A DNA stretch of 64,000 nt from Gemmatimonadota bacterium (lineage in GTDB: Bacteria > Gemmatimonadota > Gemmatimonadetes > Longimicrobiales > Gaopeijiaceae): contig JAGWBP010000020.1 in NCBI GenBank assembly GCA_021295835.1, positions 4,782-68,781 of the forward strand. The letters run 5' to 3'. Each line of letters starts with the position of its first letter. Within the stretch, counting starts at the first letter, position 1. This document shows positions 16,335 to 24,449 of the stretch, piece by piece. Under the pieces are notes generated by a model. It saw nothing but the letters and a program-made list of their open reading frames with translations. It was not told where the DNA came from and searched no databases. The translations under genes were made by a program, and so were the position numbers.

Positions 16335-17903
16335 GTGGAGCTAACGGAACATGGACTGACCCCCAGGGGGAAGGTGCGCCGCAATCTCTCGGCGGCGGCG
16401 CTCTACGAGGAGACGCTGCGGCTGGGCACGGGCAGGCTCGCGGCCGGAGGTGGCCTCGTCACCGTCACCGCGCCCCACACCGGGCGCTCGCCCAACGACC
16501 GCTTCGTGGTGCGCGAGCCGTCGAGCAAAGGGAGGATCGACTGGGGAGCGGTCAACGTCCCGATCTCCGAGGAGTCCTACGCGCTCCTCAAGGACGATGT
16601 CCGTAGGTGGCTGAGCGACCGCGACCTCTATGTGCGCGACGCCCGCGCCGGGGCCGATCCGCGCTATGGGATCGGCGTCCGGGTCATCTCGGAGAGTCCG
16701 TGGCACGACCTCTTCGCCCACAACATGTTCCTGCGTCTGGCACCGGGCGACGACGACGGCTTCGCGCCCGACTTCGTGGTCCTCCACGCGCCTTCGCTGC
16801 AGGCGGACCCCGAACGCCACGGCACCAACTCGGGTGCCTTCATCGTGGTGCACTTCGGCGAGCGGGTCGTGCTGGTCGGCGGAACCCAGTACGCCGGCGA
16901 GATCAAGAAGTCGATCTTCGCGTCGCTCAACTTCCTCCTTCCGGCCCAGGGCGTGCTCCCGATGCACTGCTCCGCCAACGTCGGCGAGGGAGGCGACACG
17001 GCGCTCTTCTTCGGGCTCTCCGGCACCGGCAAGACGACGCTCTCGACCGATCCGGCGAGACGCCTGATTGGCGACGACGAGCACGGCTGGAGCGACCAGG
17101 GCGTCTTCAACTTCGAGGGCGGCTGCTATGCCAAGACGATCCGCCTCTCGCCAAGAGGGGAGCCGGAGATATTTCGCGCCACCGGCATCTTTGGCACGAT
17201 CCTCGAGAACGTGATCGTGGACGAACGCACCCGCGAGATTGACTACGACTCCGCCGAGATCACCGAGAACACGCGGGCCTCCTACCCTCTCCACTACATC
17301 GAGAACGCGGTGCGGTCCGGGACCGGAGGACACCCCGGGAACGTCGTATTCCTCACCGCCGACGCCTTCGGGGTGCTACCGCCGATCGCCCGCCTCACCC
17401 CCGAGCAGGCGATGTACCACTTCCTCTCCGGGTACACCGCCAAGGTGGCGGGGACGGAACGCGGCGTGACCGAGCCGCGGGCTGCCTTCAGCGCCTGCTT
17501 CGGGGCGCCCTTCCTGCCGCAGCACCCCTCGGTCTACGCGAATCTGCTGGGCGAGAAGCTGCGCGAGCACGGTGCCAAGGTCTGGCTAGTCAACACCGGG
17601 TGGAGTGGCGGTCGCTACGGAGTGGGGTCCCGCATGGATCTGGCGCACACCCGCGCGATGGTGGACGCCGCCCTTGGTGGCGAGCTGGACGAGGCCCCGG
17701 TCGCGGTCGATCCGGTCTTCGGTCTGCGCGTCCCGAAGAGCGTCCGGGGCGTGCCGGACGACGTGCTCTGGCCTCGATCGACCTGGGCGGATGCGGGCGC
17801 CTACGATGCCGCTGCGGCCGAGCTCGCGAATATGTTCAGGGGCAACTTCCGCGCCTTTGAGGACCAGGTGGAGGGTGGCGTGAGGGAGGCTGGCCCCCGG
17901 TAG
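16335..17903 (+). CDS. pckA: Phosphoenolpyruvate carboxykinase (ATP)
   Basis: 522 aa from GTG. It converts oxaloacetate and ATP to PEP, CO2 and ADP, the first gluconeogenic step. The ATP-type kinase-1a loop GLSGTGKTTLSTDP is near residue 225, preceded by MHCSANVG and followed by DDEHGWSDQGVFNFEGGCYAK (kinase-2 and metal-binding region). The C-terminal adenine-binding SGYTAKVAGTE motif is near residue 365. Length is typical for the ATP-dependent enzyme. It is transcribed alone, divergent from the Omp85 gene. Confidence 0.96.
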   Translation: MELTEHGLTPRGKVRRNLSAAALYEETLRLGTGRLAAGGGLVTVTAPHTGRSPNDRFVVREPSSKGRIDWGAVNVPISEESYALLKDDVRRWLSDRDLYVRDARAGADPRYGIGVRVISESPWHDLFAHNMFLRLAPGDDDGFAPDFVVLHAPSLQADPERHGTNSGAFIVVHFGERVVLVGGTQYAGEIKKSIFASLNFLLPAQGVLPMHCSANVGEGGDTALFFGLSGTGKTTLSTDPARRLIGDDEHGWSDQGVFNFEGGCYAKTIRLSPRGEPEIFRATGIFGTILENVIVDERTREIDYDSAEITENTRASYPLHYIENAVRSGTGGHPGNVVFLTADAFGVLPPIARLTPEQAMYHFLSGYTAKVAGTERGVTEPRAAFSACFGAPFLPQHPSVYANLLGEKLREHGAKVWLVNTGWSGGRYGVGSRMDLAHTRAMVDAALGGELDEAPVAVDPVFGLRVPKSVRGVPDDVLWPRSTWADAGAYDAAAAELANMFRGNFRAFEDQVEGGVREAGPR

Positions 17904-18030
17904 GGAGCGGCGGCGAGGTGGGGTACCCTACGCGCGGTATTCGCTTGTTATTCGTGAAGATCCGTCATCCACCAGCGGAATTTTCCCGAATGTTGACCGA
18001 GACAGCCTAGCGCCGTAGCGTTCAGGGGTC

Positions 18031-19206
18031 ATGTTCGTCGAGCGACCCAGCCCCGTCCGAGAAGTACATGCTGCCCTGCGCGTGCACCCCTGCGCGGCGC
18101 TTACCGGGCCTCGGCAGTGCGGCAAGACCACGTTGGCCCGCCGCATTGCCACGGACGAGCCTAGCACATACTTCGATCTGGAGTCGGCAGTGGACCGGCG
18201 TCGGCTGGATGCGCCGGAGCAGACTCTAGGGGGTCTCGCTGGCCTGGTGGTGATTGACGAGGTGCAGCGTATGCCCGCTCTGTTCGAGACCCTGCGGGTC
18301 CTGGTCGACCGCCCCTGCTCCGCTGCCCGCTTCCTGCTGCTCGGCAGCGCGTCGCCCGCTCTGGTGAGGGGTGTTTCCGAATCGCTGGCCGGTCGCGTTG
18401 GCCTCGTCGATCTGGGCGGGTTTACGCTGGACGAGACCGGCGGCGAGTCATGGCGGGAGCTCTGGCTGCGCGGCGGCTTCCCCCGGTCCTTTCTCGCCCC
18501 TGCGACGGAGGACTCGGCACTCTGGCGCCGGGACTTCGTTCGTACCTTCCTCGAGCGCGACATCCCGCAGCTCGGCATCACGATTCCCGCCGAGCGGCTG
18601 CGACAGTTCTGGACGATGATCGCCCACTACCATGGCCAGACGTGGAACAGCGCCGAGTTTGCCCGCTCGCTCGGCACCGGTGAGGGGACGGCCCGACGCT
18701 ACCTGGACCTGCTTGCGGGGGCGTTCATGGTTCGAGTCCTGCCGCCGTGGTTCGAGAAGCTGAAGAAGCGCCAGGTGAAGGCTCCCAAGGTGTACGTCAG
18801 GGACACGGGGCTCCTGCACTCGCTCCTGGGGCTTTCCAGCTCCGACGATCTGGCTGGTCACCCCAAGCGGGGTCCGTCCTTCGAGGGGTTCGTCATCGAG
18901 CAGCTTCTCGCGTCTTCAGGGATCCGGGACGCGTACTATTGGGCCACGCACGGCGGTGCCGAGCTGGACCTGCTGCTGCTGCACAGCGGCAGACGCTACG
19001 GTGTCGAGTGCAAGTACGCCGACGCGCCGGGCACCACTCGCTCCATGCGTGTCGCCCTGGCCGACCTTCGGCTGGACCACCTCTGGATAGTCTACCCGGG
19101 CGACCACCCCTACGCCCTGGAAGAGCGCATCTCGGTCGTTCCGGTGCGCCGGATCGGCCCATTGGCGGCTAGGCTGACCATGCCAGAGCGCCATCACCAT
19201 ACCTAG
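18031..19206 (+). CDS. AAA-type ATPase with DUF4143 domain
   Basis: 391 aa. N-terminal P-loop ALTGPRQCGKTTLARRI near residue 27, Walker B LVVIDEVQRMP near residue 75, sensor LLLGSASP near 110. The C-terminal DUF4143 domain has the winged-helix and PD-(D/E)xK-like segment ELDLLLLHSGRRYGVECKY near residue 320. These ATPases are scattered widely across bacteria and archaea, are often horizontally acquired and have no settled function. AGGGG precedes the ATG. It is a single-gene unit; its TAG stop is the first base triplet of a TAGCAGYCC element and site C follows. Confidence 0.85.
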   Translation: MFVERPSPVREVHAALRVHPCAALTGPRQCGKTTLARRIATDEPSTYFDLESAVDRRRLDAPEQTLGGLAGLVVIDEVQRMPALFETLRVLVDRPCSAARFLLLGSASPALVRGVSESLAGRVGLVDLGGFTLDETGGESWRELWLRGGFPRSFLAPATEDSALWRRDFVRTFLERDIPQLGITIPAERLRQFWTMIAHYHGQTWNSAEFARSLGTGEGTARRYLDLLAGAFMVRVLPPWFEKLKKRQVKAPKVYVRDTGLLHSLLGLSSSDDLAGHPKRGPSFEGFVIEQLLASSGIRDAYYWATHGGAELDLLLLHSGRRYGVECKYADAPGTTRSMRVALADLRLDHLWIVYPGDHPYALEERISVVPVRRIGPLAARLTMPERHHHT

Positions 19207-19218
19207 CAGTCCTTGGAC
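19204..19218 (+). repeat. TAGCAGYCC element, copy 3 (stop codon of the ATPase gene)
   Basis: Reads TAGCAGTCCTTGGAC; the TAG is the stop codon of the DUF4143 ATPase. Site C begins only 5 bp after it, the same order (element, then double inverted repeat) as on the minus strand at 13123-13201. Confidence 0.55.
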
Positions 19219-19222
19219 AGAC

Positions 19223-19261
19223 TGTAATGTAGGCTTTACAATATGTAATCCGTGATTTACA
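19223..19261. promoter_or_regulatory. Double inverted-repeat site C
   Basis: 18-mers at 19223-19240 and 19244-19261, both perfect TGTAA-N8-TTACA, 21 bp apart. It lies between the 3-prime ends of two convergent genes. An ATG follows at 19268, but its frame (to 19582) is antisense to a real gene and looks like a shadow. Confidence 0.65.
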
Positions 19262-19333
19262 ATTCCCATGCCCAGGGCTCCACTCCGCGCTGCTCCTCGG
19301 GCCGGTGGCGCTGCTACCAGCCTTCGTCGTGGC

Positions 19334-20164
19334 CTATTCGGCGATGATGACCGCCGTTCGCGAGTAGCTCACTCCGTCGCAGTACCCATACGCCCCCTCG
19401 CCCTCCACGCCGCCTGCGCCGACGAGACCGGCCGCCTCGGCCGCCTGCGCGTGCCACAGTTCGCCGGCGGGTATTCTCCTAAAGTTCACTCGGTTCCACC
19501 CCGACGCGGCGAGCTGTACAGATTGCGAGAGAAAGAAACCGGTGTCGTCGTATATGCTGAGCGTATCAGTCCCACTGGGTAAGTTGCCAAGCGGTTTCCA
19601 GTAGCCGGAGCGGATGCCGTTGGTGCCTCTGAATTCGCCCACCACGCTTAGAGATCCGACCTCCGGGCCTACCTCGTACCGAAACGGAACGGTGAAGGCG
19701 ATTATCGTGTCTCTCGGCACACGCACCGTGTCGGGCATGTCCAGCAGCACCGGCGAAGCGGGGACTTCGATCGTGCAGTGAAACGGGCCCAGAACTCCCT
19801 CGCCCGCGACAGTGTAGCTGCTGGCCGGTGCGATGGGCTCGGGAAGCTCCGCGCGAAGCTCCACCTCCGTGCGCGCGCACGCTGGCGGGCGGTCACCGGA
19901 CTCGGCGCACTCCTCGAGGGTGTCGGCGAAGGGGACCGTCCACCCGGGTCCGTGCAGTACGGCATCCCTGACGATCCACTGCGCGGCATCCTCGTCCGAG
20001 CGGTGAGGATGTCTGACCACCATTCTTTCCTCGAGTGCGCCTGCCTCCAGGATCACAATGACCGCCATGGCGTCTGGATTCAGCAGGGGGGGGTAGTCCG
20101 CGCACCCGGAGATCGCTCCCGTCCCCAGCAGGGCTGCCACGGACCACCGCGCTCGCGCCGTCAA
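19334..20164 (-). CDS. DUF4249-like lipoprotein, partner of the TonB receptor
   Basis: 276 aa. The TTG at 20164 overlaps the receptor stop (TTGA), giving a signal peptide and lipobox ending GAISGC; the open frame further upstream is antisense shadow. The mature part begins ADYPPLLN, followed by an Ig-like stretch with a conserved cysteine pair and repeated beta-strands, consistent with DUF4249, a family usually encoded after CarboxypepD-reg/TonB receptors in Bacteroidota. The match is by context and pattern, not search. A C8 tract (20086-20093) lies directly after the lipidated cysteine; the frame is open at the present length. Third gene of the protease-receptor operon. Confidence 0.6.
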   Translation of the reverse strand: MTARARWSVAALLGTGAISGCADYPPLLNPDAMAVIVILEAGALEERMVVRHPHRSDEDAAQWIVRDAVLHGPGWTVPFADTLEECAESGDRPPACARTEVELRAELPEPIAPASSYTVAGEGVLGPFHCTIEVPASPVLLDMPDTVRVPRDTIIAFTVPFRYEVGPEVGSLSVVGEFRGTNGIRSGYWKPLGNLPSGTDTLSIYDDTGFFLSQSVQLAASGWNRVNFRRIPAGELWHAQAAEAAGLVGAGGVEGEGAYGYCDGVSYSRTAVIIAE

Positions 20165-22449
20165 CGCCGAAACTCCACGCCGAAGAACGGTATGACCGGG
20201 AGTTGCCTGCGGTACTCCTGAACGAGGCCCCTTTCTTCGTGGTGCTCCGGCCTGGCCGCGACGATGTTGGTCCGGTTGAGGAGATTGGCCACCGAGATGT
20301 ACGGCACCAGATGGCCGCCGCCGAACCACGACGTCTCGCTCTCCCGGCGCCAGCCCAGATCCAGCCTCGCGTAGCGGGGCATCCGGCCCGCGTTGTACTC
20401 GCCTCCGATGATCCGGCCCCACGCCTCCACCCACTCGGTGAAGGGCTGGCCGGAGCGCAGCGACCACTTCGCCGACCACGAGGACGAGCCGGTCCGCCAC
20501 GACAGGGCCGCCTCCAGCTCGTGATCCCGGTGGAAGCGGGGCGTGTAGGTCAGCTCGCCGACAGTCCGCTCGACCCTCGCCCACCGGTAGCTGCCGAGCA
20601 CCGACAGGCCCCGCTCCCGCACCCAGCTCCAGGACACCTCCACCCCCCGCGCCGCGCCGCTCGCCTTCTCCCAGAGCGCGGGGTCCCCCAGCACGAAGCC
20701 TTCGAGCGGCACATTTCCGATCGGCGGCAACCTCAGGTTGTCCAGCGTGCGCCGGTAGGCGTCGATCCGCACCCGCAGCCTTCCGCTCCTTCCCTCCCAG
20801 CCGAGTGTGTACTCCGTGTTGCGCGGGACCGGTCCCTCGGCAACCGGGACGAGCAGATCGTAGGCCACGTAGCTCGCAACGAGCGACTCCTCGTTGCGCA
20901 TCGAGGCCAGCGCCTGGTGCGACCTGGCCGCTCCCACCCGCGCCCTCCACCACGACGCCTCGTAGCTCAGCTCGGCAAAGGGTGCCAGAGTGGTCTCCAG
21001 CCCCACGAACCGGTCCGCCCTTAGCCCCGTCCGGGCAGAGAGCCCGCGACCGAGCGGCACCTCCGCGCTCGAATGGAGGGCGAGCCGCGCATGGCCCCTG
21101 CGCAGATCGAATGGCTCGAACACATCGTCGAACTCCGACTCCGAGAACATATGGTCGCCGTCAAACAGGGTCGCCAGGGCGCCAACCGTCACGGTGGACC
21201 GGCCCACCGGCCAGACGACGCGCAGGTCGGTGCGCGCCTCCGTCATCAGAGCTCGGCTCGTCGGACTGTCGGTGACATCGCAGGACACGCCAACGATGCT
21301 GTCAATGCGCCCCGCGAACCGCCCGACTCCCGAGCTGGCGTCGATGATCGCGCCGCCGCCCAGGCGGTCGCGGTAGTGAACCGAAAGGGCCGCATTGTCC
21401 GATCCGTACTTGCCCCTCACGCTCCACTCCTCACCCTGGGGAAGATCCGGGCAGGAGTGATAGTCGTTGTCTCCGCTCTCGAGCAGCTCCTCCAGCCACT
21501 CCGAGCCGAGGTAGCCGCTCACCGACAGCCGGCGCACTCCGCCCAGGTCTGTCACCACCTTTCCGTGCAGATCCCGAAACGAGTACGGAATTCGGGTTTC
21601 CGCTATCCCCAGCGCCGCAAGCGTCCGGGTCAACGCCCCGATCCAGGTGTGCCGGCCGCTCACGAGGTAGGAGGAGCGATCGCCGAGAGGGCCCTCCACA
21701 GCCACCCTTCCAGACGCCAGCCCCAGTGCGCCGAAGGTGCGCACGCGGTCGCGCGAACCGTCGCGGGTCGCGATGTCGAAGGCCCCCGAGAGCGACCCCA
21801 CCGCAAAGCCGTCGCCCCCCGCTCCCGGCAGCAGCGCGGCCCGGTCCACCACGTCTGCGTTGATCGCGGAGAGAAAGCCCCCCAGGCGAAAGGCGTTGAA
21901 GAGCCGCGCGCCGTCGAGCAGCACCGGCGTCTGGCCGCTAGTGCCACCGCGAACTAGCGGGACCGAGGCAAAGTCCGAGGCCGCCGACGCCGAGGGCGAG
22001 ACCGCCGTCGCCCTCAACACGTCCGGCTCCCCGACCACCGGCACGCTCCGAATCACGAGGGAATCCACCACATAGGCGTCCCGTGCCCCGGCGATCGGAC
22101 CGCCAAGACCGCCGCTGGCCACCACCTCCAATCCCTCGAGGCCAGCCGGCGCAGGCGCAAGCAGCACCCGCAGCGGGGCGCGGGGCGGCGCGGTGTAGGT
22201 GCGCGCCCACTCCTCGTAGCCATGGGCCACTACCCGCACGCGCACCCCCGTCCCCGCCGGGACGCCCGGCACCACGAAGGCCCCGTACCGATCCGAAGAC
22301 CCGGTCACCTCGGTAGCCCCGTCGCCGGTTGCCGTCACCGTGATCCGCGCCGAGCCAACCGGATGTAGATCGACGCTATCGCGCACAACGCCGGCAAGCG
22401 TCGCCGACTGCAGCGCCGCAACCGCGAGGTGCAGCGTCGCGGCAGTCAC
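20161..22449 (-). CDS. TonB-dependent receptor with carboxypeptidase-regulatory-like N-domain
   Basis: 762 aa. The GTG at 22449 overlaps the stop of the upstream protease gene as GTGA. After a short signal-like segment, residues ~18-95 form a CarboxypepD-reg-like domain (LAGVVRDSVDLHPVGSARI, YGAFVVPGVPAG, VRVVAHGYEEW). A plug follows (VLLDGARLFNAFRLGGFLSAINADVVD near 180, AVGSLSGAFDI near 215) and then a ~530-aa barrel ending PFFGVEFRR with a terminal aromatic. Such receptors take up large substrates across the outer membrane using TonB energy. The substrate is unknown. Translation coupling on both sides ties its expression to the putatively phase-variable first gene. Confidence 0.85.
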   Translation of the reverse strand: MTAATLHLAVAALQSATLAGVVRDSVDLHPVGSARITVTATGDGATEVTGSSDRYGAFVVPGVPAGTGVRVRVVAHGYEEWARTYTAPPRAPLRVLLAPAPAGLEGLEVVASGGLGGPIAGARDAYVVDSLVIRSVPVVGEPDVLRATAVSPSASAASDFASVPLVRGGTSGQTPVLLDGARLFNAFRLGGFLSAINADVVDRAALLPGAGGDGFAVGSLSGAFDIATRDGSRDRVRTFGALGLASGRVAVEGPLGDRSSYLVSGRHTWIGALTRTLAALGIAETRIPYSFRDLHGKVVTDLGGVRRLSVSGYLGSEWLEELLESGDNDYHSCPDLPQGEEWSVRGKYGSDNAALSVHYRDRLGGGAIIDASSGVGRFAGRIDSIVGVSCDVTDSPTSRALMTEARTDLRVVWPVGRSTVTVGALATLFDGDHMFSESEFDDVFEPFDLRRGHARLALHSSAEVPLGRGLSARTGLRADRFVGLETTLAPFAELSYEASWWRARVGAARSHQALASMRNEESLVASYVAYDLLVPVAEGPVPRNTEYTLGWEGRSGRLRVRIDAYRRTLDNLRLPPIGNVPLEGFVLGDPALWEKASGAARGVEVSWSWVRERGLSVLGSYRWARVERTVGELTYTPRFHRDHELEAALSWRTGSSSWSAKWSLRSGQPFTEWVEAWGRIIGGEYNAGRMPRYARLDLGWRRESETSWFGGGHLVPYISVANLLNRTNIVAARPEHHEERGLVQEYRRQLPVIPFFGVEFRR

Positions 22450-24248
22450 CGGCCGGGACGCGGGGAGGGTCGGGGTGGGTATTCGGGACCCCGCGGGTCG
22501 TCGGAGTCGTCGACGATGCCGGGGTCATCAGGGTCTTCGGCATCTCCGCCGCCAGGATCGCCGGGACAACCCCCGGCATCGTCACCCACGGTGATATAAA
22601 GGGAATCCTGATCGCTTCTGGCAAACAGATCCCTCACCGTCAGCTTCAGATACCCGGACTCCGAGACCGTTCCCCTGACCCTACTGAAATAGCCGGTCAA
22701 CACTCCCGACCACTCGTATCTGCGCTCGATGCCCCCGCTCACGCGAGCGACCCACGTGCACTCGGTGTCGGGCGTGATCGTCGACGGGCCCACGATCCGG
22801 AGAATTCGAGGCGGGCCGGGGTCGTAGGCCCAGACTCGTCCGAGGTCCTTCCAGACCTGCCCCAAGTTCGAAATGTAGGCACCAACGAATTCCTTGCAGA
22901 ACAGCAGGCATTTCTTTAGCCGCTTGTGCTTCGAGGCAAAGCTGATGCCGACCATAGTCGCGGCCGAATCCCCCGGAGTCCAACTGAACACCGGGGCTCC
23001 GCTGTCCCCCGGCTTGGTGTTCAGCTCCGTGAGGTCGCTGCACAGCCTGGTGACGCCATCGATCTCCACATCCTCGCAGGTCTCGAGCACCCTGCCCCAC
23101 GCCCACCCCGAAACTCTGCCCATCTTCTGCAACAACTCGTTCTTGACCACACTCGTCCTCTGGGCGTCGATCTTGATGACGGGGTCGTCCGTGTCCACAT
23201 CGATCACGCACTCCTCGTTGTCAGCGTCGTAGTCCTCGTCATCGTTCCCGGAGTTGCACCGAAAGACATTCCCACCCTCGGTCTTGGCGAGCTCGCCAAG
23301 CCCAATGGTGGCTTCCGCAGCGTCTACACCTACAAGCGTAGCGTCCGAGTGTCTGCAGTCATACTCCGTCCAGAGGAAACCGTCGCACCTATTCACCGGT
23401 GGATCCTTGACTTCCGCGCCCACCTCCCACGGCGGCGCGTTCTGGCTCCATGCCCCGCGATCCAGCTCGAACTCCCTCTTCGAGCAGTGCGACGCGGAGA
23501 CGAACACCCCCTTAGGTGCCCCATTGTCGTCCACAATTGCCGTGAACCCCATAGTACACGGCGTGTATGTAGTGTCAGTAATCGAGGCTGCCACTTGGTA
23601 GCCGCCTCGCAGCCGCCGACGAGCAATTCTGTCCTGCAGGGTGTGCGGCGAGATCGCGGACCGAGACTCCCCGATCCCCGCAGCTCCGACGGCGCGAGAG
23701 AGCTTGACCGACACTTCGTCCGAGAAGGAGAGCATCTCCTCGGGTACGCCGAGATCGGCCGCAAGAACCATCACGGCACCCCTGGAGGTGGAGTCCTCCA
23801 GGCCGACCGCTATCCGGTTCAGCTCCTCGTCCACGGCAAGGGAAACGACACCTGGGAGCGCGAAGAGCGGTGCCCGAAGCCGTGCGCGGTGCTGGGCCAG
23901 CTCGAGAAAGGTGTGCTCGACCACGCGCTCCACCATCGCCGCGGGCGCGGCCACAGCCGACGACACGGGCGAGGTCTCCGCCCTGAGCGCGGCAGAGAAG
24001 GCCACGCGGGCGACCCCGAGGCTGCCGCGGCCCTCCTCGGTGACCGCGACCACAAGCCGCCCCCCGTCCGGCTCGTAGTAGATGCCTCCGAAGCCTTCGA
24101 TCTGCCGGGCAAGGTCCAGAAGGAGCTCGCTCTCGCCCAGCCCTTCCGTGGACAGCCGCGCTGCCACATCGGCGTCTGGCACCGGGGCCTCGGCTAGGTC
24201 GTCGTCAATGCACGCGGCGACCCCCACCGAGGCCAGTCCCGCAAACAA
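22446..24248 (-). CDS. Trypsin-like serine protease lipoprotein, putatively phase-variable (frame currently OFF from best start)
   Basis: Readable from TTG at 24248 (600 aa), but that start leaves an incomplete signal peptide. The natural start is ATG at 24307, with GGAGGAGAGGAG upstream. The frame from it passes through a (GTCG)8.5 tract and at the present copy number ends at TAG (24254-24256) after 17 codons. One more 4-bp unit, or two fewer, would join it to TRCALALLFAGLASVGVAAC, a clean lipobox signal. The mature part has a chymotrypsin-fold triad: histidine in VSASHCS, aspartate in CRHSDATLVGV, serine in TKPGDSGAPVF. The N-terminal ~220 aa may be a pro-domain, as in alpha-lytic-like proteases; the tail is rich in Asp and Pro. 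It heads an overlapping operon with a TonB receptor and a DUF4249-like lipoprotein. Confidence 0.75.
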   Translation of the reverse strand: MFAGLASVGVAACIDDDLAEAPVPDADVAARLSTEGLGESELLLDLARQIEGFGGIYYEPDGGRLVVAVTEEGRGSLGVARVAFSAALRAETSPVSSAVAAPAAMVERVVEHTFLELAQHRARLRAPLFALPGVVSLAVDEELNRIAVGLEDSTSRGAVMVLAADLGVPEEMLSFSDEVSVKLSRAVGAAGIGESRSAISPHTLQDRIARRRLRGGYQVAASITDTTYTPCTMGFTAIVDDNGAPKGVFVSASHCSKREFELDRGAWSQNAPPWEVGAEVKDPPVNRCDGFLWTEYDCRHSDATLVGVDAAEATIGLGELAKTEGGNVFRCNSGNDDEDYDADNEECVIDVDTDDPVIKIDAQRTSVVKNELLQKMGRVSGWAWGRVLETCEDVEIDGVTRLCSDLTELNTKPGDSGAPVFSWTPGDSAATMVGISFASKHKRLKKCLLFCKEFVGAYISNLGQVWKDLGRVWAYDPGPPRILRIVGPSTITPDTECTWVARVSGGIERRYEWSGVLTGYFSRVRGTVSESGYLKLTVRDLFARSDQDSLYITVGDDAGGCPGDPGGGDAEDPDDPGIVDDSDDPRGPEYPPRPSPRPGR

Positions 24249-24267
24249 CAGCGCTAGAGCGCACCTT

Positions 24268-24301
24268 GTCGGTCGGTCGGTCGGTCGGTCGGTCGGTCGG
24301 T
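24268..24301 (-). repeat. Perfect GTCG tetranucleotide tract, 8.5 units
   Basis: 34 bp of uninterrupted GTCG (CGAC on the coding strand), starting 6 bases inside the frame opened by the ATG at 24307. The distance from that ATG to the operon frame is 2 modulo 3, so gain of one unit restores the frame. The encoded peptide is a TDRP repeat. Tetranucleotide tracts in this position are the classical substrate for slipped-strand phase variation. Confidence 0.9.
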
Positions 24302-24327
24302 GAACATACGTTCTTCTCCTCTCCTCC

Positions 24328-24367
24328 AGTGGGAACCAAGTACTTCGGGAACCACGTTGCTCCCACT
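24328..24367 (-). promoter_or_regulatory. Leader hairpin directly upstream of the protease binding site
   Basis: AGTGGGA (24328-24334) and TCCCACT (24361-24367) are perfect 7-bp arms around 26 bases that contain two direct GGGAACCA copies. On the minus strand the 3-prime arm abuts the GGAGGAGAGGAG ribosome binding site, so folding could affect translation. Function is not known. Confidence 0.35.
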
Positions 24368-24449
24368 AGCGACTATGCCAAACGGTTGTCGCTCGCGCAA
24401 GCGGGGGCTCCGAATGTTGACCGAAGGCCCCGGCCGCCGTGCACCTCCC

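Noticed and set aside
19265..19366. Hydrophobic plus-strand stretch resembling the end of a membrane protein
   Set aside because: No usable start codon, overlaps a real gene on the other strand, and too short to judge.
19268..19582. Plus-strand frame starting 7 bp after site C (104 codons)
   Set aside because: It is antisense to the end of the DUF4249-like gene, has no ribosome binding site and a composition typical of a shadow frame.
20165..20953. Upstream extension of the DUF4249-like gene
   Set aside because: Shadow of the TonB receptor gene; the overlapping TTG gives a clean lipobox.
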